NCBI GenBank assembly: GCA_958408685.1
Contig: CATYLC010000001.1
Span: 124,001 to 188,000, forward strand
DNA from: an uncultured Collinsella sp.
Lineage (GTDB): Bacteria; Actinomycetota; Coriobacteriia; Coriobacteriales; Coriobacteriaceae
DNA: 64,000 bases
Direction: 5' to 3'
Part shown: positions 18,875-27,511 of the stretch, piece by piece
Position numbering within the stretch: position 1 is the stretch's first letter
Layout: each line of letters begins with the position of its first letter
Translations under genes and position numbers: made by a program
Notes under the pieces: model-generated
The model's input: the letters and a program-made list of their open reading frames with translations, nothing else
Database searches by the model: none
Told to the model about the DNA's origin: nothing

Positions 18875-18958
18875 GGACGTACGGCATTCGGGTACAATGA
18901 CAGGAATCTTGTCATCTGCTGCGCCGTCTTTCACGGCACTTTTTGAAAGGACGAACCT

Positions 18959-19654
18959 ATGAACGATATCCAGGGCTATCAGAACGGCCCCGTCGAGAGC
19001 GGCGCAAGCCGCGCCAAGGAGATGTCGCCGCGCGCGTACAATCTTGCCATGTCTGCCCTCATCTTCTTGGGCTTTTGCGCCATGGGCGCCGGCGCCTACT
19101 TTACGAGCACCATGTCGTTTGCGCGCATGATGATGAGCGGCGCCGCCTTGCCGCTGGTCTTTGGCTCGTTTATTTTGACCATCGTCGGCATGGTCATGAT
19201 GTCGGCTGCCGCTAGCAAGCAGTCCGTAGGCCTGTCCCTTGTGGGCTACGTAATCTTTGCGAGCACCTTTGGCCTGACCGCGTCGTTTGGCCTTGCCAAC
19301 TACGACCTGCCCACCATCAACACTGCCTTTATCGCCACGGCCGCCATCACCTTTGTCTTTGGCGCCTTGGGCGTGACGTTCCCCAAGTTTTTCCAGCGCG
19401 TATATGGCATCGGTTTTGGCATTCTGCTCGCCACTATTCTGGTTGAGATCGTGCTGATGTTCATGGGCGTCTCACAGACCATCACCGATCTGATCGTAAT
19501 CGTGGTGTTCGCCGGCTTTATTGGCTACGACACCTATGTTGCCACGACGGTGCCGCCTACGCTGCCCAACGCCGTGCTCATGGCGTCCAATCTGTTCGTG
19601 GACATTATCAACGTGTTCCTGCGCATCCTGAACATCCTTGGCCGTCGCGACTAG
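18959..19654 (+). CDS. Bax inhibitor-1 (YccA/YbhL) family membrane protein
   Basis: Seven-helix membrane protein of the BI-1/TMBIM family (formerly UPF0005), 231 residues; bacterial members have been described as pH-sensitive calcium leak channels. A polar N-terminus of about 28 residues precedes the helices. The C-terminal part has IGYDTYVATT, with the acidic residue typical of the family gate, and DIINVFLRILNILGRRD, the usual ending. The ATG at 18959 follows GAAAGGA. A terminator follows. Confidence 0.88.
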   Translation: MNDIQGYQNGPVESGASRAKEMSPRAYNLAMSALIFLGFCAMGAGAYFTSTMSFARMMMSGAALPLVFGSFILTIVGMVMMSAAASKQSVGLSLVGYVIFASTFGLTASFGLANYDLPTINTAFIATAAITFVFGALGVTFPKFFQRVYGIGFGILLATILVEIVLMFMGVSQTITDLIVIVVFAGFIGYDTYVATTVPPTLPNAVLMASNLFVDIINVFLRILNILGRRD

Positions 19655-19697
19655 TGGCGAATTGCGGCGGTGCTTGCCGTGCGTGTAAATCGATGCG

Positions 19698-19726
19698 AAA
19701 GGCGGTCCTTCGGGGCCGTCTTTTTT
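19698..19726 (+). terminator. Intrinsic terminator after the BI-1 gene
   Basis: Stem GGCGGTCC / GGGCCGTC closed by a short TTC-type loop, followed by TTTTTT. Confidence 0.85.
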
Positions 19727-19791
19727 GTACTCGGCGGGGTATCATGGATGGGAAAAGCCGATAGCGGCAGCGACAGGAAAGGTGACCACTT

Positions 19792-20904
19792 ATGGCAGAC
19801 GTCGACAACAGGAACCGTAACCGCAGGTCCAACCGAGCGGGTCAGCCCAATCCCAAGCGCGAGGCCCGTGCCAAGGCCGCCGAGCGTCACGTGGCAACTG
19901 TGTCCGAAGCGTGCGCCAAGGATATCGAGCGTTCGCTTGCCGGCGTGTGCGAGTTCGATGGTATGCCTGCCGGTTTTGTCGCGGCGATGAAGGCCAAGGC
20001 CCAGGTGGCTGCTGCTGCCGAGGAGCAGGTTGCCGAGGAGCCCGAGGCCGCCGAGGTCGAGGCTGCAGTCGATACCGAGGTGGCGCCCGAGCCCGTCGAG
20101 GAGGCCGCCGAAGCCGAGTCCGAGCCCGCCGAGGAGCCCGCTCCGGTCCTGCCCGAGGTCACCGTGCTTGACGCCTCTGCCACGCAGGCCATTCTGGATA
20201 ACGGCCGAGGCTATGCGCAGTTCTGCGACATGGCCGTGCTCGACTTTGCCTCGTTCACCAACCCGGGCGGCGGCTACATCCAGGGCTATCTGGGTCAGGA
20301 GGCCACGCTCTGTGCCGATTCGTACCTGTACAACGTGCTCGATAAACAGCGCAAATGGTACGGCGAGAACCGTCGCCGCAACATCAACTGCGAGCTTTAC
20401 CGCAACCGTGCGCTGGTGGTGCCTGCGGTGCGCTTCGACCGCAACCACGTGCATGCGTATGCCGACGTGATCGTGGCCGCCGCGCCCAACGCCAAGCGCG
20501 CTCGCCAGGAGTATCGTGTGGGTGACGATGCCCTGCTGGACGCCCTGCGCGATCGCATCCGCTTTGTGCTTGCCATCTGCGACGAGCTGGGTCGCGAGAA
20601 GCTCGTGCTGGGCGCTTGGGGCTGCGACAACAACGGCTTTGACGCCGAGGCCGTGGCCGAGCTCTTCCGCAAGGAGCTCGCATCGGGCGACTTTAAGGTC
20701 AAGCAGGTCTTTTTTGCCGTGCCCTCTACGCGCTGGGACGAAGATTTTGCTAAGTTCGAGCATGTGCTGGCAAACTTCCCCGAGCGCAACGAGGAGTCCT
20801 ATGCCCAGGTTGCCGCTCGCGCTGCGGCTGCCCGCGCCGCCGAGCAGGCCCAGGCTGCCGCCGAGGACGATGAAGACGATGACGATTGGCGCAAGTACCT
20901 GTAA
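19792..20904 (+). CDS. PARG-like (TIGR02452/DUF2263) macro-domain protein with altered catalytic motif
   Basis: Microbial-type poly(ADP-ribose) glycohydrolase family protein, 370 residues. An N-terminal segment (about 1-35) is basic, and an Ala/Glu/Pro-rich low-complexity linker (about 70-125) precedes the macro-type domain (about 125-330). The core motif is NPGGG (157-161), seven residues, then QEATLC (169-174). In described members the signature is GGG-x(6-8)-QEE, where the last Glu is catalytic; here that position is Ala171. The C-terminal GAWGCDNNGFD fits the family. The tail is acidic (DDEDDDDW). It starts after a ribosome site AGGAAAGG-like stretch and stands alone with its own terminators. 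Confidence 0.82.
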   Translation: MADVDNRNRNRRSNRAGQPNPKREARAKAAERHVATVSEACAKDIERSLAGVCEFDGMPAGFVAAMKAKAQVAAAAEEQVAEEPEAAEVEAAVDTEVAPEPVEEAAEAESEPAEEPAPVLPEVTVLDASATQAILDNGRGYAQFCDMAVLDFASFTNPGGGYIQGYLGQEATLCADSYLYNVLDKQRKWYGENRRRNINCELYRNRALVVPAVRFDRNHVHAYADVIVAAAPNAKRARQEYRVGDDALLDALRDRIRFVLAICDELGREKLVLGAWGCDNNGFDAEAVAELFRKELASGDFKVKQVFFAVPSTRWDEDFAKFEHVLANFPERNEESYAQVAARAAAARAAEQAQAAAEDDEDDDDWRKYL

Positions 20905-20931
20905 TCGGTATGTGCTGACAGATAGGTCGAT

Positions 20932-20963
20932 TCGGCGGGAGAGACTGCTCCCGCCGACTTTTT
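20932..20963 (+). terminator. Intrinsic terminator after the PARG-like gene
   Basis: Perfect stem TCGGCGGGAG / CTCCCGCCGA around AGACTG, followed by CTTTTTA. It lies only 20 bases before the next start codon, so it may also limit transcription into the next gene. Confidence 0.88.
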
Positions 20964-20982
20964 ACTAGAGGAAGGGCTTACG

Positions 20983-21642
20983 ATGAAAAACGTTCTGTGC
21001 TTTGGCGACAGCAATACCTACGGCTATGATCCGGCGGGCATGCGCGACGGCACCGCGGTACGCTATGCGCACGATGTGCGCTGGTGCGGCGTGCCCCAGC
21101 GCGACCTGGGCGAGGGCTGGCACGTGATTGAGGAAGGCCTCAACGGCCGCACGACGGTGCGTGACGACATGTGCCATCTGGACACTAATCTCAACGGCAT
21201 CCGCGCGTTGCCGATGCTGCTCGAGGCTCATAAGCCGCTGGATGCGATCGTGATTATGCTGGGCACCAACGACTGCAAGACGGTCTTTAGCGTGGGGGCT
21301 GCCGATATCGCTGACGGTGCCATGGCGCTGATTCGCACCGTCCGCGCGTTTCCCTGGACCGAAGCCGCGCCCTGCCCGCGTATTCTGCTGATGGCGCCTA
21401 TCAAGATTAAACCGCAGATCGCCGGTGTGTACATGACCGACTTTGACGAGCGCTCCGTCGAGGCCTCGGAGCATTTTGCCGAATACTATGCGTATGCTGC
21501 TAAACAGTTTGGCTGCGACTTTTTGAATGCCGCCGAGTTTGCCGAGCCGGGCGATATCGACTATCTGCATATGATGCCCGAAAGCCACGAGAGCCTGGGT
21601 CACGCCGTGGCAGCCAAGCTCCAAGAGATGCTCGGTGAGTAG
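20983..21642 (+). CDS. SGNH/GDSL-family hydrolase
   Basis: Cytoplasmic esterase or acylhydrolase of the SGNH fold, 219 residues. Block I is FGDSNTYGYDP near residue 6 (nucleophile Ser9), block II has the Gly in GLNGRTTVRDD, block III is MLGTNDCK with the conserved Asn, and the catalytic Asp/His pair is near the C-terminus (DIDYLHMMPESHESLGH). No signal peptide. It resembles arylesterase or lipolytic enzymes of the GDSL type 'FGDSNTxG'. The substrate cannot be assigned. GAGGAAGG precedes the ATG. Confidence 0.85.
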   Translation: MKNVLCFGDSNTYGYDPAGMRDGTAVRYAHDVRWCGVPQRDLGEGWHVIEEGLNGRTTVRDDMCHLDTNLNGIRALPMLLEAHKPLDAIVIMLGTNDCKTVFSVGAADIADGAMALIRTVRAFPWTEAAPCPRILLMAPIKIKPQIAGVYMTDFDERSVEASEHFAEYYAYAAKQFGCDFLNAAEFAEPGDIDYLHMMPESHESLGHAVAAKLQEMLGE

Positions 21643-21655
21643 CGCGACCCCAAGC

Positions 21656-21682
21656 CACCACAGAAGTTCCCCTTGTGGTGGG
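21656..21682 (+). terminator. Hairpin after the SGNH hydrolase gene
   Basis: Stem CCACCACA / TGTGGTGG with an inner AGTTCCCC loop, followed by a T-containing but interrupted tract (GGGCTTGTTTC). A weak terminator is likely. Confidence 0.5.
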
Positions 21683-21699
21683 CTTGTTTCGTTGCTTTG

Positions 21700-21915
21700 T
21701 CTCGATCTGTAACAGTTGTAAGGCCGAAAACGGGCTAGATGTTACAGATTAAGATTATCTAGGTCGATATCGGTCGTTTGTCTCGATCTGTAACATCTAG
21801 GGTCGATTTTGCCGAGTTACTGTTACAGATCGAGATTTTCTTCTCAGCGGAATTTGAATGTCTCAATCTGTAACAGGTGGGCCGAAAAATGGACTCTAAC
21901 TGTTACGGATCGAGA
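21700..21915. repeat. Three 55-bp palindromic units at about 80-bp spacing
   Basis: Units at 21700-21754, 21781-21835 and 21861-21915 each begin TCTCGATCTGTAACA (third: TCTCAATCTGTAACA) and end with its near reverse complement TGTTACAGATCGAGA. Loops contain a GGCCGAAAA-type core; the middle unit carries it in reverse, so it seems inverted relative to the others. Starts are 81 and 80 bases apart. The set fills the space between the convergent SGNH and thiD genes. Confidence 0.85.
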
Positions 21916-21925
21916 TGTTTATGGG

Positions 21926-21964
21926 AACCACCGCAAGGGTGCCTGTCGCCTTTGCGGTGGTTTT
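21926..21964. terminator. Bidirectional terminator between the SGNH and thiD genes
   Basis: Stem AACCACCGCAA / TTGCGGTGGTT with a 16-base loop. On the plus strand it runs into TTTT, and the minus strand ends in a comparable context, so it can serve both convergent genes. Confidence 0.75.
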
Positions 21965-21976
21965 GGACTGCGAATC

Positions 21977-22807
21977 TTAATATTGCCACATGTGGTTGAC
22001 GGGGCCGGAGCCTTTGCCCATGTTCAGGCCGGCGGCCAGAGCGCCGGTTAGGTAGGCCTTGCCGGCGTTGACGGCGTCGGCAAGATCCATGCCCTGCGCC
22101 AATGCGCAGGCGATGGCGGACGAAAGCGTGCAGCCGGTGCCATGCGTGTTGCCGGTCTCGATGCGCTTGTGGCGGAACCACGTGGTGAGTGGATCTCCCA
22201 GATGGTTGCCCTCGTCATCGAGTGGCGCGGGTTCGGCCAGTACATCGTTGGCCTCGTTGACAAGATGCCCACCCTTAACGAGGGATGCGCAACCAAAGCG
22301 GAGGGTGAGGAGCATGGCAGCATTTTGCTGCGTGCGCTCGGAGTCGACCTCGTAGTCGAGCAGGGCCATGGCCTCGGGAATATTGGGCGTGATAACCGTC
22401 GCTAGCGGGAACAGGCGGCGGGTGAGCGCCTCGGCGGCATCTTCGGCAATCAGCCGTGCGCCCGAGGTGGCTACCATGACGGGGTCGACGACCACGTTTG
22501 TCGCGTTCCAGGCGCTCAGGCGGTCGGCGATAACATCGATAATCTCGACAGAAGAAACCATGCCGATCTTGACGGCGCTCGGGCGGATATCGTCAAAAAC
22601 GGCGTCAATTTGCGCGGCTACGATATCTGGTGAGATATCCTGCACGGCGGTGACGCCCAGTGTGTTTTGCGCTGTGATGGCGGTGATGGCCGTCTCGGCA
22701 TACAGGCGGTGCGCCGTGATGGTCTTGATGTCGGCCTGAATGCCGGCGCCACCGCTGGAATCGGATCCCGCGATGGACAGGACGGCAGGTACCTTACTAC
22801 GATCCAT
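21977..22807 (-). CDS. thiD: ThiD, hydroxymethylpyrimidine/phosphomethylpyrimidine kinase
   Basis: Phosphorylates HMP and HMP-P in the pyrimidine branch of thiamine synthesis. The 276-residue ribokinase-fold product starts with VLSIAGSDSSGGAGIQADIK. It contains VKIGMVSSVEIID, DPVMVATSGARLI and VITPNIPEAMALLD, and the nucleotide-binding C-terminal motif THGTGCTLSSAIAC with its catalytic Asp/Gly-rich anion hole. AAGGGAG precedes the ATG. It is downstream of thiC on the same strand, with about 180 bases between. That gap includes a GC-rich hairpin and a TATAAT (minus strand), so a second promoter for thiD is possible. Confidence 0.95.
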   Translation of the reverse strand: MDRSKVPAVLSIAGSDSSGGAGIQADIKTITAHRLYAETAITAITAQNTLGVTAVQDISPDIVAAQIDAVFDDIRPSAVKIGMVSSVEIIDVIADRLSAWNATNVVVDPVMVATSGARLIAEDAAEALTRRLFPLATVITPNIPEAMALLDYEVDSERTQQNAAMLLTLRFGCASLVKGGHLVNEANDVLAEPAPLDDEGNHLGDPLTTWFRHKRIETGNTHGTGCTLSSAIACALAQGMDLADAVNAGKAYLTGALAAGLNMGKGSGPVNHMWQY

Positions 22808-22989
22808 GTTCGCTCCCTTGTTCGGTCGGAATCAAATGGGTCTTTAAGCCAGCATTATAAAGATGCCCGGGCCGACTCTATGTCGAACCCGGGCGGGCGA
22901 TGCAATCTTTACGCAAATGTAAGCAAATGTTCACACGTCAACAATTGACAGGCATCAGCTCGCCGCCAGAAGCGGCCGCGGCGACAGGG

Positions 22990-24324
22990 CTAGTCCTCCA
23001 TGCCAAGGTCGATCGTGGTGCCCTCGAAGATCTTGTTGACGGTGCGGACGGCGCACATCTTGCCGCACATGGTGCAGGTGCCCTCGGTGGCGGCGGGGGA
23101 TTCTTCGTAGCGCTTCTTGCCCGTAACTGGGTCGAGCGCGCACTTCCACATGGCATCCCAGTCAAGCTTGCGGCGTGCCTGGCCCATCTTGTCGTCCATG
23201 TCGCGGGCGTGCGGCACCTTTTTGGCGATGTCGGCGGCGTGTGCGGCAATCTTGGTGGCCATGAGGCCGTCGAGCACATCCTGGGCGTTAGGCAGGCATA
23301 GGTGCTCGGCCGGCGTCACGTAGCACAGGAAGTCGGCGCCGGAACTGGCGGAGATAGCGCCGCCGATGGCAGCGGTGATGTGGTCGTAGCCCACGCCGAT
23401 ATCGGTCACCAGCGGCCCGAGCACATAGAACGGGGCGTTGTGGCACAGGCGCTTCTGCAGTTTCATGTTGGCGGCGATCTCGTCGAGCGCCATGTGACCC
23501 GGGCCCTCGACCATGACCTGTACGCCGGCGGCCCAAGCACGCTTGCATAGCTTGCCCAGCTCGATCATCTCGGCGGTCTCGGTGGCGTCGTTGGAGTCGT
23601 AGAGGCAGCCCGGGCGGCAGGAGTCGCCGAGCGAAATCGTCACGTCGTACTCGTGGCAAATCTCGAGCAACTCGTCGTAGAACTCATAGAACGGGTTCTC
23701 GTTACCGGTGACCTCCATCCAGCCAAACAGCAGTGAGCCGCCGCGGCTCACGATGTTCATCAGGCGGCCGGTCTCCTTAAAGGTCTTGGTGACCGACTTG
23801 TTGATGCCGCAGTGGATGGTCATAAAGTCCACGCCGTCCTCGGCGTGCGCGCGCACGACCTCGAACAGGTCGTCCTTGGTAAGCTTGACCAGCGGCTTTT
23901 CCATGTAGCCGATGGCGTCGTACATGGGGACGGTGCCCACCATGAGCGGGGTCTCGTCGATGAGCTGCTGGCGGAACTGACGCGTCTTGCCCGAGTTGGA
24001 GAGGTCCATGATGGCGTCGGCGCCAAAGTCCTCGGCGATCTTGACCTTCTTCCATTCCTCGGCGGCATCGGCCTTGTCGCCCGAGATGCCCAGGTTCACG
24101 TTGACCTTGGTGGACAGGCCCTCACCGACGCCAAAGGCGCGCATGCCCTTTTTGATGTGCACGATGTTGGCGGGAATGGCGATGCGGCCGTCGGCCACGC
24201 GCTCGCGGATGTACTCGGGGTCGCGATGCTCGCGCTCGGCGACCTCCTTCATCTGTGGTGTGATCTGCCCGGCGCGGGCGAAGTCGATTTGCGTGACGAG
24301 CTTGGGCTCGGTCTGTGTGCTCAT
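22990..24324 (-). CDS. thiC: ThiC, phosphomethylpyrimidine synthase
   Basis: Radical-SAM enzyme that rearranges aminoimidazole ribotide into HMP-P. The 444-residue product has the substrate and metal sites in GTVPMYDA, MTIHCGINK and SLGDSCRPGCLYD, and EGPGHMALDEI. The C-terminal iron-sulfur motif is CTMCGKMC (spacing CX2CX3C), one residue shorter than the CX2CX4C of the E. coli type; I recall this as the clostridial form. The ATG at 24322-24324 follows AAGGGAG, which is the 3' edge of the TPP riboswitch. Confidence 0.96.
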   Translation of the reverse strand: MSTQTEPKLVTQIDFARAGQITPQMKEVAEREHRDPEYIRERVADGRIAIPANIVHIKKGMRAFGVGEGLSTKVNVNLGISGDKADAAEEWKKVKIAEDFGADAIMDLSNSGKTRQFRQQLIDETPLMVGTVPMYDAIGYMEKPLVKLTKDDLFEVVRAHAEDGVDFMTIHCGINKSVTKTFKETGRLMNIVSRGGSLLFGWMEVTGNENPFYEFYDELLEICHEYDVTISLGDSCRPGCLYDSNDATETAEMIELGKLCKRAWAAGVQVMVEGPGHMALDEIAANMKLQKRLCHNAPFYVLGPLVTDIGVGYDHITAAIGGAISASSGADFLCYVTPAEHLCLPNAQDVLDGLMATKIAAHAADIAKKVPHARDMDDKMGQARRKLDWDAMWKCALDPVTGKKRYEESPAATEGTCTMCGKMCAVRTVNKIFEGTTIDLGMED

Positions 24325-24335
24325 TGGCACGGCTC

Positions 24336-24426
24336 CCTTCGTTGGCATTACCCATATCAGGTTTGCGGGTCAGGGCGGGCGCGCCCAGTCTCAGCCTGCC
24401 GTCTTGTCCTGCAAGCTCCCCGTTTA
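24336..24426 (-). promoter_or_regulatory. TPP (THI element) riboswitch controlling thiC
   Basis: Read on the minus strand, the leader has GGGGAGC, then CTGAGA, and then ACCTGATATGGGTAATGCC followed by AACGAAGGGA. These are the conserved core elements of the thiamine pyrophosphate riboswitch in the right order and spacing. The last GGGA overlaps the thiC ribosome site, so ligand binding probably controls translation start. Confidence 0.93.
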
Positions 24427-24495
24427 TGTAATGGGCTCAAGTATAGCTCGAATGGGTACGATTGGCCTAACGAGCGTGCCTGTGGGGAGGCGTAC

Positions 24496-25011
24496 ATGGA
24501 AGACAAGCATCTATATCGAGAGACACAATGGGATGTATCGGCCGAGGAGGGCCGTGCGCACCATGGCCTTGTCGCGATTGGTTTTGCGGTGCTTGCCGTG
24601 TTGGTGATTGCCTTTTGTATTTGGACGTTCGGCGGTCGTGGCGGCGCCACCTGGGGGTTTGAAGCCGACGAGGGCCTGCCGATTATTACCATGAAAGTTT
24701 CTGGTGGCAACACGGTTGCCGCACCGGGCGACTATTGGTATCCGCGCGACGAGTTTGTGCAGCTGCAGCTGAGCGGCGGGTCTATTCCGGGCGAAGAAAT
24801 CGAACGCGTGACGTTTGATGCGACGCTCAAAACGCTGACGGTGAAGCTCAAAGATCAAGGGGACGTGCCCACGACCATGGACATTGCGCTGACGGAGTGG
24901 CGTCTGGAACCTCCGTCGGGCGTTACGGTATCCGACGTAGAGCACGTTAAGATTACCTACCAAGATGGCTCGACGAGCGAGATTGCAAAGGCCGATGGCT
25001 TGGCGGAGTAA
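24496..25011 (+). CDS. Membrane-anchored protein of unknown function
   Basis: I do not recognise the family. The 171-residue product has a charged N-terminus (about 1-25), one membrane helix (about 26-45, LVAIGFAVLAVLVIAFCIWTF) and an outward-facing beta-rich domain with alternating polar/hydrophobic strands (e.g. ERVTFDATLKTLTVKLKD, HVKITYQDGSTSEI). This suggests an extracytoplasmic lone domain. GGGGAGG (24484-24490) supports the ATG at 24496. Upstream frame without a stop continues as the antisense of thiC and is not coding. It is divergent from the thiC riboswitch and ends 24 bases before the convergent yaaA gene. Confidence 0.7.
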   Translation: MEDKHLYRETQWDVSAEEGRAHHGLVAIGFAVLAVLVIAFCIWTFGGRGGATWGFEADEGLPIITMKVSGGNTVAAPGDYWYPRDEFVQLQLSGGSIPGEEIERVTFDATLKTLTVKLKDQGDVPTTMDIALTEWRLEPPSGVTVSDVEHVKITYQDGSTSEIAKADGLAE

Positions 25012-25034
25012 CGGGGTGTTTGGAAACGGCGGGC

Positions 25035-25844
25035 CTATAGTGCCTGCGCGTTCATGAAAACCAGGGTGTTTTTGTCTGAAAGCTCGGGGATGTGCCGATA
25101 GCCGATGTTGAATGCGGTAAGTTCGCTTGCATCCTCGAGCTTGTTTTCTGCCATCCACCGCACCATGGAGCCGCGTGCCTTTTTGCTGGCGGTCGACCGT
25201 TGGATGGGCTTCCCGTTGCGGATGCCCTCGCCAAAGAGGCATGTGACGGCCGTGGCGTCGCCCGCGAGGTGGGGCAGAACGGCTTTGGCATACTCTACGC
25301 TGGCGAGGTTGACGATCGTGGTGTTTGAGCCTGCCGGGGCGATAGCCCGCGCGAGCTTATCGCTCCAAAATGCGTAGAGGTCTCGGGCACCGTCGACGAC
25401 AAGCTTCGCGCCCATCTCCAGCCGATACGGTTCGACGGCATGAAAGGGACGAACGCACCCGTAGAGGCCGGAGAGGATCCACAGATGGCTTTGCAGCCAG
25501 GCGAGCTGTTCGGCATCCATTACCTCGGGTGCCATGCTCTGGTACTGAATGCCGTGATAGGACATGATGGCAGGGGAGAAGTGACGGGCGAGTGCGGGAT
25601 TGTCGAGATCGCCGTTTTTCAGGATGGGCCCGAACTCATGCAGGGTGTTGAGGCAAGGTCCCAGCAGTTTGTCACTCACGTTCCACAGCGCCTGCAGGCC
25701 GCCGCTGCCTTCATTCCGCTCGATATCTAGCAGTGCGCGGTGGAGGCGAGCCGTCTCGCGCACAAAGGGTGGAATGCCCAGGACTTCAAAAGCATTTTGG
25801 GCCGCGCGCATCTGCTTGGCGGGCGAAATGATGACCTGCAGCAT
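25035..25844 (-). CDS. yaaA: YaaA (DUF328) peroxide-stress family protein
   Basis: DNA-binding protein family (helix-hairpin-helix) linked to lowering free iron during peroxide stress in E. coli. The 269-residue product starts with the standard MLQVIISPAKQM and contains the conserved LSGLYGCVRPFHAVEPYRLEMG and the C-terminal KKARGSMVRWM block. The ATG at 25842-25844 has AGAGGAGA upstream on the minus strand; further upstream in-frame sequence is intergenic. It is convergent with the preceding membrane protein gene. Its stop is 24 bases from that gene's stop and no terminator is obvious between them. Confidence 0.92.
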   Translation of the reverse strand: MLQVIISPAKQMRAAQNAFEVLGIPPFVRETARLHRALLDIERNEGSGGLQALWNVSDKLLGPCLNTLHEFGPILKNGDLDNPALARHFSPAIMSYHGIQYQSMAPEVMDAEQLAWLQSHLWILSGLYGCVRPFHAVEPYRLEMGAKLVVDGARDLYAFWSDKLARAIAPAGSNTTIVNLASVEYAKAVLPHLAGDATAVTCLFGEGIRNGKPIQRSTASKKARGSMVRWMAENKLEDASELTAFNIGYRHIPELSDKNTLVFMNAQAL

Positions 25845-25869
25845 GGACTCTCCTCTGCCAAAAAAGAAA

Positions 25870-25932
25870 TTGCGGTGGAATACGGTCTGTTTTGGCCGTT
25901 TATGGGCCAGTTTAGTCCGTATTTCACCGCAA
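25870..25932. repeat. 63-bp palindromic hairpin element, copy 1
   Basis: Begins TTGCGGTGGAATACGG and ends CCGTATTTCACCGCAA. Arms pair almost throughout. It lies between the aminopeptidase stop and the yaaA start, both on the minus strand. The same 63-bp element recurs at 46790-46852. Confidence 0.85.
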
Positions 25933-25947
25933 CTGATGAAGGGTTGG

Positions 25948-27345
25948 TTAGGCTCGCTCGATGAAGGCCTTGTAGCCGCGGTAGGCCTCGTAGATGTCGG
26001 CCTTGTTGGCGACCTCCCACAGGGCATGCATGGACAGGACGGCAACGCCGGAGTCGATGACGTTCATGCCGTACTTGGCCATGATGTAGGCGATGGTGCC
26101 GCCGCCGCCTGCGTTGACGCGGCCGAGCTCGCAGGTCTGGAAGTCCACGCCGGCCTCGTCCATGATGTCGCGGACGAGGGCCACGTACTCGGCATCGGCG
26201 TCGTTGGAGCCGCCCTTGCCGCGGCTGCCCGTGTACTTGTTAAAGCACAGGCCACGACCCATAAAGGCGGCGTTTTTGGTCTCGAACTTGCCGGCATAGC
26301 CTGGGTCGAAGCCGGCAGACACGTCGGAGGAGAGCATGCGGCTGCGGGCGAGCGCGCGGCGCAGGGCCAGCGGGCTATCCTCGCCGGCGAGCGTCATGAT
26401 CTCGGCGACGGTGTTCTCGAAGAAGCGGCTCGTCATACCGGTGGCACCCACGGAGCCGATCTCCTCCTTGTCGACGATGAGCGTGATGCTCGTGCGCTCG
26501 ACGTTGGCGACGTTTATCTGGGCAAGCATGGAGGGGTAAGCGCAGACACGGTCGTCGTGGCCATAGCCCAGAATCATGGAGCGGTCGAGGCCCATGTCGC
26601 GGGCCGGGCCGGCGGGCACGACCTCAATCTCGGCGGAGAGGAAGTCCTCCTCCTCGACGTCGTACTGCTCTTTGAGGATATCCAGGAACATCTGCTTGAC
26701 GGGCTCCTTGGGGGCGTCCTTGTCGTCCTCGTCAAACTTGACGGGACGGCCGCCCACGATCACGTCGAGGATCTCGGCGTCGACGGCGTCCTTGGCGGGC
26801 TTGGCCATCTGCTCGCTCGAGAGGTGGATCAGCAGGTCGGAGATGGTAAAGACCGGGTCGTCTGCCTTGTCGCCGATGTTGATGTCGACGGTGGTGCCGT
26901 CCTTTTTGCAGATGACGCCTACGAGTGCGAGCGGGGAAGCGACCCAGTGGTAGCTCTTGACGCCGCCGTAGTAGTGCGTGTCGAGATAAGCCATGTCGCC
27001 GGCCTCGAAGGCGGGGTTCTGCTTAAGGTCCAGGCGCGGCGAGTCCACGTGGGCGCCCAGGATGTTAAAGCCCTGCTCGAGCGGGGCGGTGCCCAGGTTG
27101 ACGAGCATAAGGTCCTTGCCGTGGTTGGCGGCGTACACCTTGTCGCCTGCCTTGAGCGTGCGGCCCTCGGCGATCACGGTCTCCAGATTGACGTAGCCCG
27201 CCTCCTCGGCCATCTTGATACCGGTCTTGACGCACAGGCGCTCGGTCTTGTTCTCACTCAAAAACTGTTTATAGCCGCGGCAAAGTTCCTCGAGTTCCTC
27301 GATCTGCTGTGGCGTGTACTTTTTCCATGCGCAGGGACGCTCCAT
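25948..27345 (-). CDS. M18-family zinc aminopeptidase
   Basis: Cytosolic metallo-aminopeptidase of the aspartyl aminopeptidase (DAP/ApeB-like) family, 465 residues. Metal-site motifs are visible: NILGAHVDSPRLDL near residue 95, GDKADDPVFTISDLL, DKEEIGSVGATGMTS with catalytic Glu pair, and SMHALWEVANKADIY near the C-terminus. The ATG at 27343-27345 has AAAGGAG upstream on the minus strand. Longer in-frame starts are antisense to polA and rejected. Role: removal of N-terminal acidic residues from peptides. Confidence 0.93.
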   Translation of the reverse strand: MERPCAWKKYTPQQIEELEELCRGYKQFLSENKTERLCVKTGIKMAEEAGYVNLETVIAEGRTLKAGDKVYAANHGKDLMLVNLGTAPLEQGFNILGAHVDSPRLDLKQNPAFEAGDMAYLDTHYYGGVKSYHWVASPLALVGVICKKDGTTVDINIGDKADDPVFTISDLLIHLSSEQMAKPAKDAVDAEILDVIVGGRPVKFDEDDKDAPKEPVKQMFLDILKEQYDVEEEDFLSAEIEVVPAGPARDMGLDRSMILGYGHDDRVCAYPSMLAQINVANVERTSITLIVDKEEIGSVGATGMTSRFFENTVAEIMTLAGEDSPLALRRALARSRMLSSDVSAGFDPGYAGKFETKNAAFMGRGLCFNKYTGSRGKGGSNDADAEYVALVRDIMDEAGVDFQTCELGRVNAGGGGTIAYIMAKYGMNVIDSGVAVLSMHALWEVANKADIYEAYRGYKAFIERA

Positions 27346-27511
27346 GACGCAGGCTCCTTTCGGATCGATCGTGCTGGTTGATGTACCGTGAGCCATCGTA
27401 TCACGCGCGGGCTCACGGTGGCGGGGGAGCTTGATGTGCGGTGGCCGTGGGGCGGGGAGCGTGTAAACTGGAGTGAGCAAACCGTGCCCAGCCCAAAGCG
27501 AGGTATTCAAT

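Noticed and set aside
21700..21915. Possible CRISPR array (repeated units at about 80-bp spacing)
   Set aside because: Units are palindromes of 55 bp, one is inverted relative to the others, spacers are too short and similar, and no cas genes are nearby.
24349..24495. Extension of the 24496 gene upstream through the thiC region
   Set aside because: The frame is open for 200 more codons but is antisense to thiC and the riboswitch; the strong ribosome site at 24484-24490 sets the start at 24496.
25600..27381. 593-codon plus-strand frame opposite the M18 aminopeptidase
   Set aside because: Antisense shadow of a well-supported metallopeptidase, Val/Gly/Ala/Asp-rich without domain features.
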